A stretch of 64,000 nucleotides of DNA from Chondrus crispus (taxonomy: Eukaryota; Rhodophyta; Florideophyceae; Gigartinales; Gigartinaceae): NCBI RefSeq assembly GCF_000350225.1, contig NW_005179129.1:60629-124628 (forward strand), read 5' to 3'. Both the position numbers and the translations under genes were made by a program. The notes beneath the pieces are model-generated. The model had not been told where the DNA came from. It worked only from the letters and a program-made list of their open reading frames with translations, and searched no databases. Positions 1 through 10,682 of this stretch are shown piece by piece; the stretch's first letter is position 1, and every line of letters starts with the position of its first letter.

Positions 1-853
1 CCTTCTCCCTCGTTCCCGTCTGCCTTTTGCACGGGAATGGGATAACGAGGCATCCTCCCCAAAAGGAGCCGACGCGCCTATGCGCAACTCATCGGGTTAT
101 CAAGCGACCATACGGGTGATCTCGCCTCACCTCGTCCCATCCGTTCTTACGAGGGACGTTACTCTCCAGGCAGTACGTACTGCCTGGTGTTTAGGTGTTG
201 CATAGTTGGCCTTGGTCTGTCAGTACGTCTTGACATCTTCGCACCCTCTTGACTTTGCCGGTATCTCTTTCGTTCCTTAGGGGATCGTTCACCTCGTTCT
301 CTTGCTTGACGCTTCACGACCTATTTTGTGATACAGTACGTTATGTCTTCTCTTTGACGGCCCTTTGGCGCAGCTCACTGAAGAGCCCCCATAGTGAAAA
401 GGGATTCGGATCCCTTGTAGCCAGTCTGGAGCGTGAGTGGGCTCGTGGGTCCAGGATGTTGCCCGCTGTTTGAGGGACTCGGTGTCCCCCATCAATAACG
501 GCCCTATCGTGGACGATCGCGCGTTCTTTGGACCTCTCGGCTCGAGGTTGCTGGACTGAACGGAACGTCCAGTGACTTCGAGCCAGAGATCGTCTAACCC
601 TTCAGCTATCAAAGGGGTACTTGGGGTCCTCGTAATGTCGGTCATTACGAGGGCCTAACATTTTTTTCAGGCTGTTCGTACTGTCCTGTTCTTATGTCCC
701 GCGTCCTTGACGTCTGAGAAGTCAATACGACTTGACTTTAACACGTCCCCGGCTGTGACCCTCCGATAGGGTCCACCGTCCTCCTTTGCTTCCCCTTTTA
801 GTCTGTTCGTGCAGGCTGGGGTTAATCCGCGAAGAAGCGGTTGAGGGCCCCCC
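1..853. other. Unassigned flank left of gypsy-1 with two palindromes
   Basis: This stretch follows the integrase stop of the minus-strand gypsy-1 element, where a 3' LTR would be expected. It does not start with the TGTAG end seen at the 5' LTR and I could not match it to that LTR. It holds a perfect 22-bp palindrome at 166-187 centred on GTAC, and a hairpin at 628-652 with 10-bp arms (CCTCGTAATG) and a 5-base loop. I see no convincing gene. It may be a diverged or recombined 3' region of the element; the real 3' LTR may lie outside the window. Confidence 0.4.
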
Positions 854-876
854 TTAAGCGTGAACGTCCGCGTTCA
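846..876 (-). other. Polypurine tract and conserved palindromic motif at the end of gypsy-1 pol
   Basis: Immediately after the integrase stop (TAA), the minus strand reads a run of G (GGGGGGCCC) like a retrotransposon polypurine tract. It is preceded by TGAACGCGGACGTTCA (861-876), an imperfect palindrome. The same 16 bases, also followed by a G run, occur at 14601-14616 just before LTR-X. The conservation suggests a plus-strand priming region shared by two related elements. The G run here does not lead into a TGTAG LTR start. Confidence 0.5.
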
Positions 877-2602
877 CGGTTTGGGTGAGGCCTCTGCCGG
901 TACGTCTCCGGAGGCGTTGGGCGTAACGAGACACCAACTGCTCCAAGACGTGAGTCCGCGCAGTCCAAGGGGGCGCGTCGTAATCCGCCCACTTGATGAG
1001 GAACTCCGTAGTTCCGTCTTCCATGAATCGATGTCTCAGTAGCTGTTCGACGGCATACTGCGTTCTCGCGGTGACCTTATCGGCGAGGTCCCGCGGGGTC
1101 GTCGTATTTGCTCGTGGCGCGTCTATCGGAGATGGCGCGTACACGCAGCGGTCGGCGGAGACTCGCTCGGTGACCCCATCACGATCGATCGTGATGGTTC
1201 GGCCGTCATTGGCGAGCACGCGGTAGGGTCCGACAGCGGGCGAGGCGAGCTTGTTCGACGTCTTAGCCGCATTGGCGGGGTTGATATATACGTATTCTCT
1301 GGGACGGAGCCGGGAATTAATAAGTCGTATGGGCTTATCGAAGTAGCGCTTGTAGCGAGCCTGCGTGCAACGCAGGCTCCCGTAGGCCTTTTGGATAGTC
1401 GAGTCCAAGGTCTTGAGGAACTCGGCACGTTGGTTCCCCCTATCGGAAGGGGGCGCGTCGCCGTCAGCCCGTCGGAGAGAGAACTCCGGCGGTGGCTTGC
1501 TGAGCACGAGCTCAAACGGCGTGGTGCGTGTGGTGCGATGTACTTGGGAGTTGTACGCATACGTAAGCGGCCCCACGTACACATCCCAGTCGTCCTGATG
1601 TTCACCCACGTAGTTCCGCAGCATCGAGGCGATTGTTCGGTTATATCGCTCGACTTGCCCGTTCGTCTGGGGATGGTACGGTGAAGTGTACAAATTCGTT
1701 ATCCCCAGAACGCGGCACGTGCTGTGGAAGAACTTGGCATTAAACTGAGGACCGTTGTCGGAAAGCAACGTGCGAGGGACGCCATACTTGAACACCCACG
1801 AGTCGCAGAACGCAACTGCGACCGTGTGCGCTGTTATCGTGCGGAGCGCAACGACTTGCGTTAGCTTACTGAAGCGGTCCGTAATCACGAGCAGGAACCG
1901 TTTTCCTGTCTTCGTCTTGGGGAGCGGCCCCAAGATGTCGATCGCGAGGCTCTCGAGGGGCCTCGTAGCTGGAAACAATCTCAATCGGTTGAGATGTTTC
2001 CTCAGCTTCACCCGGTTCATCGCGCAGGTTCGACACCCTCGCACCGTGGCTGCCACGTCTGCAGCCAGGTGGAGCCAGTAGTACTCTCGTCGAAGTGCGT
2101 AGTACATACGGTTCTGGCACGGGTGCCTTGCATTGGCTGGGTTGTGGCACAGGCAAAGGAGCCTGGCGCGGAGCGTCCGAGGCACCACCACCTGTACGGT
2201 ATCAGCATCGAAGGGGTGTCTCCGTTTGAGCACCCCTTGGTGGTTCTCGAAGAACGCGGAGTCTCGAAACTCGGACTGTCGTGCCAAAACGGTTTGACAG
2301 AAGTCATCCACGCGTTGCTCCTCGGCTATCTCCTCTATCGTAAGAGGGGCCGGAAGTTCGTCCTGCGGTGGGGCGACCGGGGAGTCGAGCGCGCCAGCCT
2401 CCGGGTCTTTGGCGCGTTGGATGTCGGCGGCGTCCAACTCGTCGTTCTCCTCCCAAACGAATTGGGTCCTTGGAGAGCGGGGGCTTCGTCGTCGCCTCTC
2501 GGTTCGTCGCGCGTCCGTACGCGCGACCTTGTTCCGGCTTCGGCTTGATTCCGTGTCGTTACAAAGACATGGACGGCCTGATGATCGCAGCTCGCGGTAC
2601 AA
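854..2602 (-). CDS. gypsy-1 integrase with C-terminal chromodomain
   Basis: The C-terminal part of the pol polyprotein; inserts the cDNA into chromatin. After an N-terminal stretch that overlaps the RNase H frame, an HHCC-type zinc-binding region is visible (HNPANARHPC ... CRTCAMN). The DDE core follows with LAIDILGP, LLSDNGPQF and HPQTNGQVERYNRT, giving the three acidic residues. The last ~60 residues resemble a chromodomain (YAVEQLLRHRF, FLIKWADYDAPPWT), which in chromoviruses directs integration. The frame is uninterrupted for 582 codons, but its start lies in a region where the pol frame shifts (about 2560-2750), so it is not an independent gene. Confidence 0.85.
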   Translation of the reverse strand: MYRELRSSGRPCLCNDTESSRSRNKVARTDARRTERRRRSPRSPRTQFVWEENDELDAADIQRAKDPEAGALDSPVAPPQDELPAPLTIEEIAEEQRVDDFCQTVLARQSEFRDSAFFENHQGVLKRRHPFDADTVQVVVPRTLRARLLCLCHNPANARHPCQNRMYYALRREYYWLHLAADVAATVRGCRTCAMNRVKLRKHLNRLRLFPATRPLESLAIDILGPLPKTKTGKRFLLVITDRFSKLTQVVALRTITAHTVAVAFCDSWVFKYGVPRTLLSDNGPQFNAKFFHSTCRVLGITNLYTSPYHPQTNGQVERYNRTIASMLRNYVGEHQDDWDVYVGPLTYAYNSQVHRTTRTTPFELVLSKPPPEFSLRRADGDAPPSDRGNQRAEFLKTLDSTIQKAYGSLRCTQARYKRYFDKPIRLINSRLRPREYVYINPANAAKTSNKLASPAVGPYRVLANDGRTITIDRDGVTERVSADRCVYAPSPIDAPRANTTTPRDLADKVTARTQYAVEQLLRHRFMEDGTTEFLIKWADYDAPPWTARTHVLEQLVSRYAQRLRRRTGRGLTQTVNADVHA

Positions 2603-4281
2603 GCGTGGTCCGCGAGCTCGTTCGATACGTCTCGAACTGTCGTGCCCCCTTCGAAAGTGGGGATGTCGTCATCCACCTCGACGGTGGGGCGAGGGTCATC
2701 GGCGACCTTCTGCGACACAAGTCGTGACAGGGCATCGGGCACCTGATGCACGGGTCCGGGGCGGTACTGAATGGTGAATCGTATTCAGCCAGACGTAGCC
2801 GCCACCGGTTGAGTCGTCCGGAACTGTCGGTGAGGGACATGAGCCATCGGAGGGCGTCATGGTCCGTCCGTACTGTCAACTTCGTGCCTTCTACGTACGG
2901 CCGTAGTGTGCGGACGGCCCAAACTACGGCGAAGCACTCGCTTTCGGTAGCGCTGTAGTTGCGCTCACTATCGGACAGTGAGTACGACCAATACCCCACG
3001 GGGCGCCAGTCGTTCGGCTCTTCGTGCTCCTGAAGTAAGGTGCAGCCGAGTTGGTAGGCACTCGCGTCGGTGTCTATCATGTGCGGACGACCGTGCCGGG
3101 GCAACGCGAGGATCGGCGGAGCGATCATGCACTTCTTAAGGTTCTCGAACGCCTGAAGCTGCAGGTCCGTGGGGTTATACAAATCAGGATCCGAATCCTT
3201 GCGCGTCATGTCGGTCAGAGGACGCGCAATCTTAGCGAACCCGTCAACGAATCGGCGGTATACGTTACACGCCCCGAGGAACGAGCGCACTTGCGTGAAC
3301 GTCCTCGGGAACGTGAACGTCTTGAGAGCGTCGGCCGCCGTATCTGCCACGCTCAACTTGCCTGGGGAGATGACGTGCCCCAGGTAGTGCACCTTCGGTC
3401 GGAAGAAGCTGCACTTCTTGAGCTTAAGGGACATACCGGAACTCCGCAGTAAGCAAGACGGTATCGAGATGCCTCGCGTGTTCTCCGTGCGTACGGAAGA
3501 ACACGATAACGTCGTCGAGATAGACGAGGCATATTTGCCAGCGGACTCCGGAGAGTATTATGTCGAGCGCACGTTGGAAGGTGGCCGGTGCCCCTTTGAG
3601 TCCAAACGGCATGCGCAAGTGGCGAAACGTGCCCATGTGCGTCGTAAACGTGGTCTTATCCCGGTCTTCCGAAGCGACCAGGATCTGCCAATAACCGAAA
3701 TTGCAGTCCAACGTGGTGAAGACGGCTGCATCTCCTAACGAGTCGATGCAGTCGTCCATCCGTGGCAGCGGATACGAATCCGCTGCGGTCTTCGCGTTGA
3801 GACGCCGGTAGCCCACGCAGAACCGAAGAGAGCCGTCCTTTTAAGGTACGAGCACCACGGGGGACGCCCATTCGGTGCTTGCCGGTTCGATAACCCCTGC
3901 GTTCAACATCTTGTTGACCTCCTTGGCGACCATTTCGCTCATGGCCGGGCCCTTCCGATAGGGCATAGAGCGAATCGGTTTCGTTCCCGGTTCGAGGGGA
4001 ATGCGGTGCTCCGTGGCTTGGATCGTTCCAAGCGCACCGCTTCATAGACTGGAGTGCTTACGGAGCATCTCGAACACGTGGCCACGGGGCTTGTCATCGT
4101 CTATGTATGACAGGTCGATCTCTTTTTCCCAATCCATCGGTGGATTTTCGGGATCCTTTTGCTGGTGGAGTACAGTACTCCTCGCCGTCGGTTGGCATAA
4201 AGGTGACCGTTCGTCCGGGTCGACCCCCCTGCCCCTGGCGGTGGTCTTATCGTCGGAGTTGGATCGGCCAACTCCTACCAC
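2559..4281 (-). pseudogene. gypsy-1 reverse transcriptase and RNase H, frameshifted
   Basis: Copies the element RNA into DNA and degrades the template RNA. Motifs in order: the RT entry region HRIPLEPGTKPI, the substrate region (VGYRRLNAKT, YPLPRMDD), LKGAPATFQ, the active site YLDDVIVF, KCSFFRPKVHYLGHVIS, then RNase H (MIDTDASAYQLGCTLLQ, RTDHDALRWL). The first frame (4281 to 3424) contains two stops: TGA at 4042-4044, probably a mutated tryptophan codon, and TAA at 3841-3843 inside the usual VP-KDG motif. A frameshift near 3430-3440 moves the RNase H part to another frame, and a further shift near 2600-2750 joins it to integrase. Confidence 0.85.
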
Positions 4282-4304
4282 ACCGACTTAGTCGGTCAAG
4301 TCGG

Positions 4305-5429
4305 TCAGTTGTAGCGCGTGCGCGATCCCTCGGCGACCTTACGTTCGGGAGTGAGGATCACGAGGGGGTTGCGCTTCGCGTATCCCACGACGGTGTGCTT
4401 CGGAAGCCTCTTTTCTCGTCGTGAGAAATTCGCGACGATGACGTCGAAGGTCTGATTCGGTGGGACCTCCGCGACGGCATTCGTCAGCCTCACTCCATGT
4501 CGGTGTTGGAGTGAGGGCTTGGGTTCCAGAAACACGAGGCCCCTCCCTGCGGTTGTCACACGCACGCGGGCTTGTGACATCGCGGGGATGGTAACCCAGC
4601 GGGCGATTCGGATCGCTTGCGGGGCCTCCTTGCGTACATCTGGCCGACCCGTGTGTCGCCCGTGTCGCCTGGTAGGGGGAGTCGACTCCCCCTTTCCGTC
4701 GACGACGGCGACGGAACCGCCTTGGCTTAGCTCCATTCGTTGAGCTTCGATGTCGATACATCGCACGTGCGTATCGATGAAGGCCGTGCCGAGGAGGACC
4801 GGCACGGCGAGCTGGTCCGCGACTACGAACGGAATTCGGAACACCGTGTTCCTCAACCGCACGGCCAGGCGGACGACGGCCGAAAGCTTGAGTGGGTCGC
4901 TGTTCGCGCCTGCCAGTCGTGGCAGAGGTGCGTCGTGCACGACGTAACGCGTCCAATCGGGCGGAAGGTCGGCCTTCCTCACCAGATTATACCCCGAGCA
5001 CGTATCAACGGTGATCGTGCGGGGTTTAAATGCATTTCCCTCTGTGGCTATCGAGCCGAGGACGTTGTAAATCTTCGACGTCATAAGGCAAATGACGCCG
5101 TCGACAACCTTCGGGGCGGCCTTATCGGTCAGGTCGTTCCGCCGGGGCCTTCGATTTCGGTGCTGGCCCCGCTTGCGTTTCCTTCTCCCCCTTTCTTGGG
5201 GCGTCCGTGGATCAGTGACGCCCCCCGGATTATTCGGGTTCGTACGACACGGACCCCTCTCCGGCGACCTTGGGTTCGCGGGAGTCAGGGGGTAGACCGA
5301 ATCTTTTCGCTCGTCGTTGCCCTCGTCGCCATCTTTACACCTCACCGGAACGTCGGCTGTCCCGGTGTCTTGTCCTCCTAACGTCGAGCCTTCGGAGGCC
5401 TCGACGTGCGCTCCCTCCTGTATCGGCAT
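4305..5429 (-). CDS. gypsy-1 aspartic protease region
   Basis: Part of the gag-pol polyprotein; retropepsin domains cut the polyprotein during particle maturation. The first ~120 residues are charged and low in complexity (many R, P, K). The protease follows from about residue 130: VDTCSGYNLV at the expected active site and PVLLGTAFIDTH as the second conserved hydrophobic strand. The active-site triplet reads DTC-S instead of the usual DTG or DSG, so either this lineage uses a variant or the copy is mutated. After the protease, a basic region leads toward RT in a different frame. I identify it from position and motif pattern, not overall similarity. Confidence 0.65.
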   Translation of the reverse strand: MPIQEGAHVEASEGSTLGGQDTGTADVPVRCKDGDEGNDERKDSVYPLTPANPRSPERGPCRTNPNNPGGVTDPRTPQERGRRKRKRGQHRNRRPRRNDLTDKAAPKVVDGVICLMTSKIYNVLGSIATEGNAFKPRTITVDTCSGYNLVRKADLPPDWTRYVVHDAPLPRLAGANSDPLKLSAVVRLAVRLRNTVFRIPFVVADQLAVPVLLGTAFIDTHVRCIDIEAQRMELSQGGSVAVVDGKGESTPPTRRHGRHTGRPDVRKEAPQAIRIARWVTIPAMSQARVRVTTAGRGLVFLEPKPSLQHRHGVRLTNAVAEVPPNQTFDVIVANFSRREKRLPKHTVVGYAKRNPLVILTPERKVAEGSRTRYN

Positions 5430-5671
5430 TACAGGAGCTCCCGTGCTCGCCTCCGGTAGCGGGGGATGTATTATCGGACAATATCGCCCGTGTCCTTGGC
5501 GAGCACGCAGGGTCGGGTCTAGTTCGTGGGGAAAAGACGGCTCACGCGACCGCGTGTACGTAACCGTCTTTACACTTTTTTCGAACTACCCGTGCTACCG
5601 GAGCAAACCTCCTGGCTATCGACGGCCAGGTCTTCTTCGGGTACCCGGCCGCGTGGGTCGGAACGATTCCC

Positions 5672-7977
5672 TCACTGCGGCTCGGCAGCCTTGGCGAAGT
5701 ACTCGGGTACTTCCGGGCCTTGACCTGCGGCGTCCGGTCGTCGCAGGATATAGGGGACGAAGCGAGGCGGCTCTCCTTCGTGACCCTCCCTGGGTAGAGG
5801 GTACGGATCCTCTACCCAGTCTTGCAGGTACATTATCGCATTTTGTACCTGTTGGGGTAACCGAGAACGGTCTCGGTCCGCTCTCTCGTCTTGGCGCGGG
5901 TATCTTGTGTCCGCCTGGCGGTAGGCGGGTCCATCTCGACGATGGACTTCGTTACGACGGTACCCGCTTCCACGGGGGGCGAAGCGGGCGCCCCCACCCG
6001 ATCGGTTCGGGAAACCTTGACGCGGGGGACGGCCTTCGCCCGCCGCTTGCCGGACGAGATTACGCGCACCGGGGCGCGTCTCCATCTGGTAGCGGTAGTT
6101 CCTGTACGCCGTGAACATTCGTTGTTCCGGCGACAGCAACGGGCACGCGTACATGGCATGCCCGTACGTACGGCATAGCCAGCACACGAACGCACTGCCG
6201 TCCGTTGAGACGAAGGTCGCCGCGTGCCGCGCCTCCTCATCGGTGAGGAGGGGCACGCGAGGCGCTTCGCCTCCTGCATCTCGGTTCGATATGTCGAGCT
6301 CTGCGACCCGGGGGTCCGTACCCCTTGCCACTCTTGGAGTGACCGCGAACGCGGTCGCGTAATTCGATGTCGTTCCGGTCGACATCGGTGAGGGGGGTCG
6401 ACCCCCCACTGGCCCTGCTCCTTGCGTAATGAGGACAGGGTCGGCCTGCCACTCATCCTCCCCAACATGGACGGTAGAGGCGGGCAAACTTGTTGCGGCG
6501 GACTTCGTATTCCTGCCAGCCCTCCCTGCCGGTTTCGAATCCGGCAGAGGTAAACCGCGCCGAGCGCGGTACGTTGTACCTTCCGCCGTGGCGATACGGC
6601 GGATGGTCGGAAGATCGTTCTTCTGACTGCCTGGCAGCCTTTGCACAGTTTCGGATACTGCAGCACGGGTTGCCGGTGCAAGTCCCCGCACGAAGTAGTG
6701 CGCGAGGGACTGTTCGGAGAAGACTGCCGTGCATCGGAACGCGGCAGTCTCGAGTCGATCAGCAAACGTGCTTTCCGTCTCATGCGATTGCTGTCGCGCC
6801 GTAGCGACAGCGTCTTATGCTTCACCTAACACGTCGTCCGTGAGGCAGCGTTTTAAGAATTGATTCACGAGCCCCGGCCAGCTCACGTCGTCGTGGAGCT
6901 GGCCGGCGCGGAGTCCACGCATCGTATAACTCGTATACAGGCGCTCCGCGTTGCGCTCGAGGAAGTGCGCGAGGAAACACCTTCGGTCAGGTGTTGCGAG
7001 TTGAAGGTGATTCGGACATCCTTCAAGAACGGCAGCAGCTGGATCGGGTCGGTACCGTCGAAGCTGCGCATCGCGGGACGGATCCCACGACAACGTTGGA
7101 CGTACTTCGCGATCCGTCCCGCGTCACCCGAGGTAACGAGCCTCGAGGTGTTGTCCAAGCGGTACATACGATAGTCAGCAACGGCGCTGAACTCTTGGAT
7201 CATCGTATGTACCGGCTCGAGCTCAGGTTCAGCGGGACCCAGCGTGCCAAAGGAGGTAACCGGTAGCGTACGGACGACTACCGGACCTGGATGCTCGGCG
7301 TAGTTCGCCGGCGGGTAGCCGCCCCAGCGGGGATCGACGGAGAACATCGGTTCTCCGGATCCGCGGGCGGCTCCTCCACGGTCCTGTTCGTCCGCGTACG
7401 ATACGCGGTCCACTTGCCGCCTACTTCCGGCGATAGGCGGCAAGGCTTGGGTCTCAGACGCGAAGTTCACGTCTTTCGGAGGACGGCTTCCTTCTGCAGT
7501 TCGACTGGTAGCGGCACCAGTCGGACGCCAACCTTCGAGTGCGGCGGCGCTCGGAGGTACGGTACCACCGGGCCCTCTCGACGGAGCACCGGGTAGCTGT
7601 TCGGCCATGGTACGTTCCATGTCACGAGCACGCCGACGAGTGGCGTTGAGCTCAGTCGAGATGTGCGCGAACGCACCCAATTGCTCTGCGGACGGAGAGG
7701 TTCGGTCCTGGGGTCGTCTCACCGAGGTCGGCCTCTCAGGGCGACCTTGCCCGGACGGTCCGGGCGAGGCGAAATGGGAGTCTTCGACGAGCACTATCCG
7801 CGAGTGTAACTCGTCGATCAGTGCTCGGAGATTCTCTAAGGACTGCGTCACACTATCGAACCTCTCTTCACGCAGGGGGCGGAGTTCGGCCATACATCGA
7901 GTGTATACATGGTCCGATACATCGATCCGAAGGGAAGTACGGACTTCTTCGATGTATTCGGCTATGCGTTCGAACAT
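5672..7977 (-). pseudogene. gypsy-1 Gag (matrix/capsid/nucleocapsid), broken
   Basis: Structural protein that packages the element RNA. An N-terminal helical segment (EYIEEVRTSLRID...) is followed by a proline- and serine-rich linker, then the retrotransposon capsid signature FDGTDPIQLLPFLKDVRITFN. A frameshift near 6985 moves the rest of the capsid (CFLAHFLERNAERLYTSY, VNQFLKRCL) into another frame. An in-frame TAA at 6815-6817 interrupts the capsid C-terminus before the frame resumes. Near the end a single CCHC zinc knuckle (CWLCRTYGHAMYAC) marks the nucleocapsid. The first start codon lies 233 bp inside the 5' LTR. Confidence 0.75.
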
Positions 7978-8197
7978 CGCCGCCGCTCTTTCCTCGGAGG
8001 ATCCGAGCGACGGTTCGCGGTCATGAGGACCTGCGTCGCCGTCGCCCGAAGGGGCGGATGGGGACTACACAGCGGCCGGACTCAGATCTGCCGCTTCGGA
8101 GCGGATCGAGGGCTCAAACTCTTGGCTCATCTCGACGCGATCGGTTCGCGGAGGGAAGCGGAAGTCTTCTCGGAGATCGGACTCCAGGGTCTTCTAG

Positions 8198-8209
8198 GTC
8201 GGGAGACCA
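8198..8209 (-). other. Putative tRNA primer-binding site of gypsy-1
   Basis: Reading on the minus strand, the LTR ends in CTACA; one base later comes TGGTCTCCCGAC. A TGG start one or two bases inside the 5' LTR is the standard primer-binding site, pairing with the 3' CCA end of a tRNA. I could not assign the tRNA. The site fixes the polarity of this LTR as the 5' LTR of gypsy-1. Confidence 0.6.
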
Positions 8210-8210
8210 C

Positions 8211-8909
8211 TGTAGCATAAACACCCCCAGCGGAGAGGGGTGTATGCACAGCTCGACGTAGACCCCGTCCGAACGGGAAGACGGGGGTGAAGCGGGACAC
8301 CAGCTAACGGCACCGGGCAGCGGGCCCGGGTAGCCTGGTAGAGCGGGAACGGGGATGACGCCGGTACGCGCGAGCGGTTCGACGCCTCGACGCCCCGGCG
8401 CGGTACTGGGTAACGATCCAGTACCGACGGGCGGAGGCGGAGCCGGCTCGTGGGCGTACCGCGCGCGTCCTCAACCCGCGCTCGGTGCCGCTCTAAGGTA
8501 GTTAGCGAACGCTACCTTAGAATAAGCGGGAAGTCGGACCTTGACGGTCGGTGGGTGACAAGTCCGTGCTTGTCCTCCTCCACCGCCGCCGGTCCGCTCC
8601 ATATTTAATATACAAAACAATCTATCATAACACTACAGTACCGAGGTACTGTAGTGGGCTACTGTAGTGCAGGTCGGCCTGCACTGTAATACTGTCAGCT
8701 ATGTCGAGGCTGACAGTACACGTATTACTCGTGGTGCGTGCACGCTTCGTCCGCGCGTGGTACACTTGTGCACGTGTATGCACGTGTCCCTTGTCTCCGT
8801 CGTGTACACGTGGACACGCGCGGTTGTACTGTACAGCGTCGAGCTCTACAGTAGGGGATCCTGTTGTTGATCCAATCTAACTAAAAAGCCCAAGGAAGGC
8901 TATACTACA
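8211..8909 (-). repeat. 5' LTR of gypsy-1 (TGTAG...CTACA), hairpin-rich
   Basis: A 699-bp LTR whose ends are inverted repeats: on the minus strand it begins TGTAGTATAG and ends TTTATGCTACA. A related LTR in the opposite orientation lies at 14634-15335 and a third at the left border of 60451. The U3 half contains stacked hairpins: 8631-8656 with perfect 12-bp arms (CACTACAGTACC), a GTGCAGG stem around 8668-8685, and 8692-8716 with 8-bp arms (CTGTCAGC). The hairpins recur in LTR-X. The LTR would carry the promoter and polyadenylation signals; I did not find a clear TATA box. Confidence 0.8.
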
Positions 8910-10559
8910 GAGCCGAGGGGGGAAGGGAAAAAGAATTTACCTTCCTTTCTGGGGCTGCGCTCACGGACAGACTTTCAGTCCGGCTAGCTGACGAGGCGAC
9001 CTCTCTCGTCTCTGATAGAGGTTGACACCTGGCCACTGGAGGTAAATGGGACTGCAAAGGGGATTTGACCTCCTCACACCTAGGGGCTCTCGTCGAAGCA
9101 TTCACGGGAAGAGTGGGGACGGCCGGATCGACAGGAAGTGAAGTCGGTGAGACCGGTAACTCAGGGCGACAACGCAAAGGCTCCCTGGGAGAGAAGTCGC
9201 GCTCGCGGGGATCCGCAAGGAAGACGGGCAATTCAACCGGAACGGGCGTCTGACTCCCATACTGCCGGCTCAGACGCGCCTCGTCGCAAGAACATTGCGA
9301 TCCCGTCCAGAGGTTAAACCAAGCGTATTCCCCCGCACCACGATGAGCACGACCAGGAGAGAAGGAGGGGCGTTGCCGGACGAAGGAACGAGAGGAATTT
9401 TGACGCGGTATCAAGTCCCAATCGACATCCTCTATTTTGTCGAGGAGAGATTGCAGTTTGGTGTCTGCATCAGCACCGCCCAGGGGAACCGAATAATCGA
9501 GGCGTCGCGTGAGGCTGATGAGCTGGGGAGGCAAGCACCACAACCTCCAGCAGTCGTAGGTCTCCCACAGGAGGGTCACTGCCACTTTGGTACACCACTC
9601 TGTGAGGAAGACTACCCAAAGGCCATGTTGAGGATCACGTAAATACCTTCCGTAATACGTGTACACAGGGCCGAGCCCCGCCCAGAAGCCTTGGCAGACC
9701 TCAAATTGGCTCCACCACGACGGAATACGTTGATAACGATTCGCGTAATGGCACCTCGCGATTTCGCGCGCCTCCAACATCTGGTAGGCCACAAAATTAC
9801 CCGTGTCAGACTGAATACGGCGTTCGAAGCGCACTGTGTGCTGAAAGAAGGGGATGGTACCCCGCTTGATAAGTCGGAAATTAGCCGGAATTATGGCGTT
9901 GGTCCACATCATAGCGTCGCCCGAGACGGTCCGTTGGTTGAACCAAAGGCGGTTAGCTTCACGAGGACGGTTATGGGAGGTCCAGGCCAGCATGTTATCG
10001 AGGTAAGACCGCTCGCCCTCGGTGCGAAACTGCCACGTGTCACAACCGAATTCCTAAGGGATGAGATCCTGCGTCAATGGCAGCTCAAGCCTGTCGCCAC
10101 ACAGCGGCCATGAAGCGGGTCGATATCACCGCACGACCACGAGGCGAAGTGTGACACAGGATGGAGGGAGGAATGGCGATGCGAGCCAACCATTCGTAAG
10201 ACCGGATAGATTTGAAGGGGGATTTGTCCTGGAAGCATACCGACGCTGTCGGCGAACGAGTAAGCACTGTCATCGAAGGCGCATACACCGATCACAGAGA
10301 ACCATTTAGCAGAAGCAAAAGGCACAGGATTAAGGCGCATGGCCTTATCGTGGAGCTCCGACGCAGCAGGGTATCGACGCAAGGACGGAGCGTTAGGATC
10401 GGAATCGATGTGGCCAACAGGGCCAGCATGTTGGGAATCAGGGGGTAATCGAGGGATGGAAGGAAGACTTAAAGGGTCGTGGGAAGTGGAAGAAAAGCCC
10501 ACGCCGTAGCGCTTGCGTTTGGTACCACCACTCCAATTGCTCGGGGATGAAGGAAACAT
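8910..10559 (-). pseudogene. Antisense ORF of the LTR-A retrotransposon, truncated by gypsy-1
   Basis: Two minus-strand frames (10559-10074 and 9993-8905) read as one protein with a frame break near 10000-10070. They lie just upstream of a purine tract and LTR-A, which points the other way, so the ORF is antisense to its element. The first part starts with a basic segment (GTKRKRYG) and a motif HDKAMRLNPVPFASAKWF; the second is rich in tryptophan and aromatic residues, then turns proline-rich. It resembles the longer antisense ORF at 12206-14580 (for example AMRL--V--A---W, and NQRTVSGDAMMWTN against NEVSIHGRVFVQPIN). The C-terminus is cut at 8909 by the gypsy-1 LTR. Function unknown. Confidence 0.5.
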
Positions 10560-10670
10560 GAGGCCCGTCTTACTCTTGCACTTTCACTGATTACCGGATA
10601 CGGCGGTGTAGGGTTATGAGAAAAACGGCGAGGAGAGTATACGATGGCGGAGCGGCGTACAGGAGCGCTC

Positions 10671-10682
10671 GGAAGGGGGATA
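10671..10682 (+). other. Polypurine tract before LTR-A
   Basis: The plus-strand run GGAAGGGGGATA directly precedes the TGTAG start of LTR-A. This is the position of the plus-strand primer at the 3' LTR of a plus-oriented element. LTR-B at 41144-42193 has no such tract at its border, as expected for a solo LTR whose internal part is gone. Confidence 0.55.

Larger units (their letters stand above)
854..8909 (-). mobile_element. Ty3/gypsy chromodomain LTR retrotransposon (gypsy-1), 3' end not identified
   Basis: Reading on the minus strand the order is 5' LTR (8211-8909), primer-binding site, gag with a zinc knuckle, retropepsin, reverse transcriptase/RNase H, and integrase ending in a chromodomain. 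This is the protease-RT-RNase H-integrase order of Ty3/gypsy elements; the terminal chromodomain places it with the chromoviruses. Gag and RT carry in-frame stops and frameshifts, so this copy cannot make an intact polyprotein. The 5' LTR interrupts an antisense ORF of another element (8910-10559), so gypsy-1 is the younger insertion. The 5 bases after the LTR (8910-8914, gagcc) would be the target duplication; its partner should lie beyond the window start. Confidence 0.85.
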
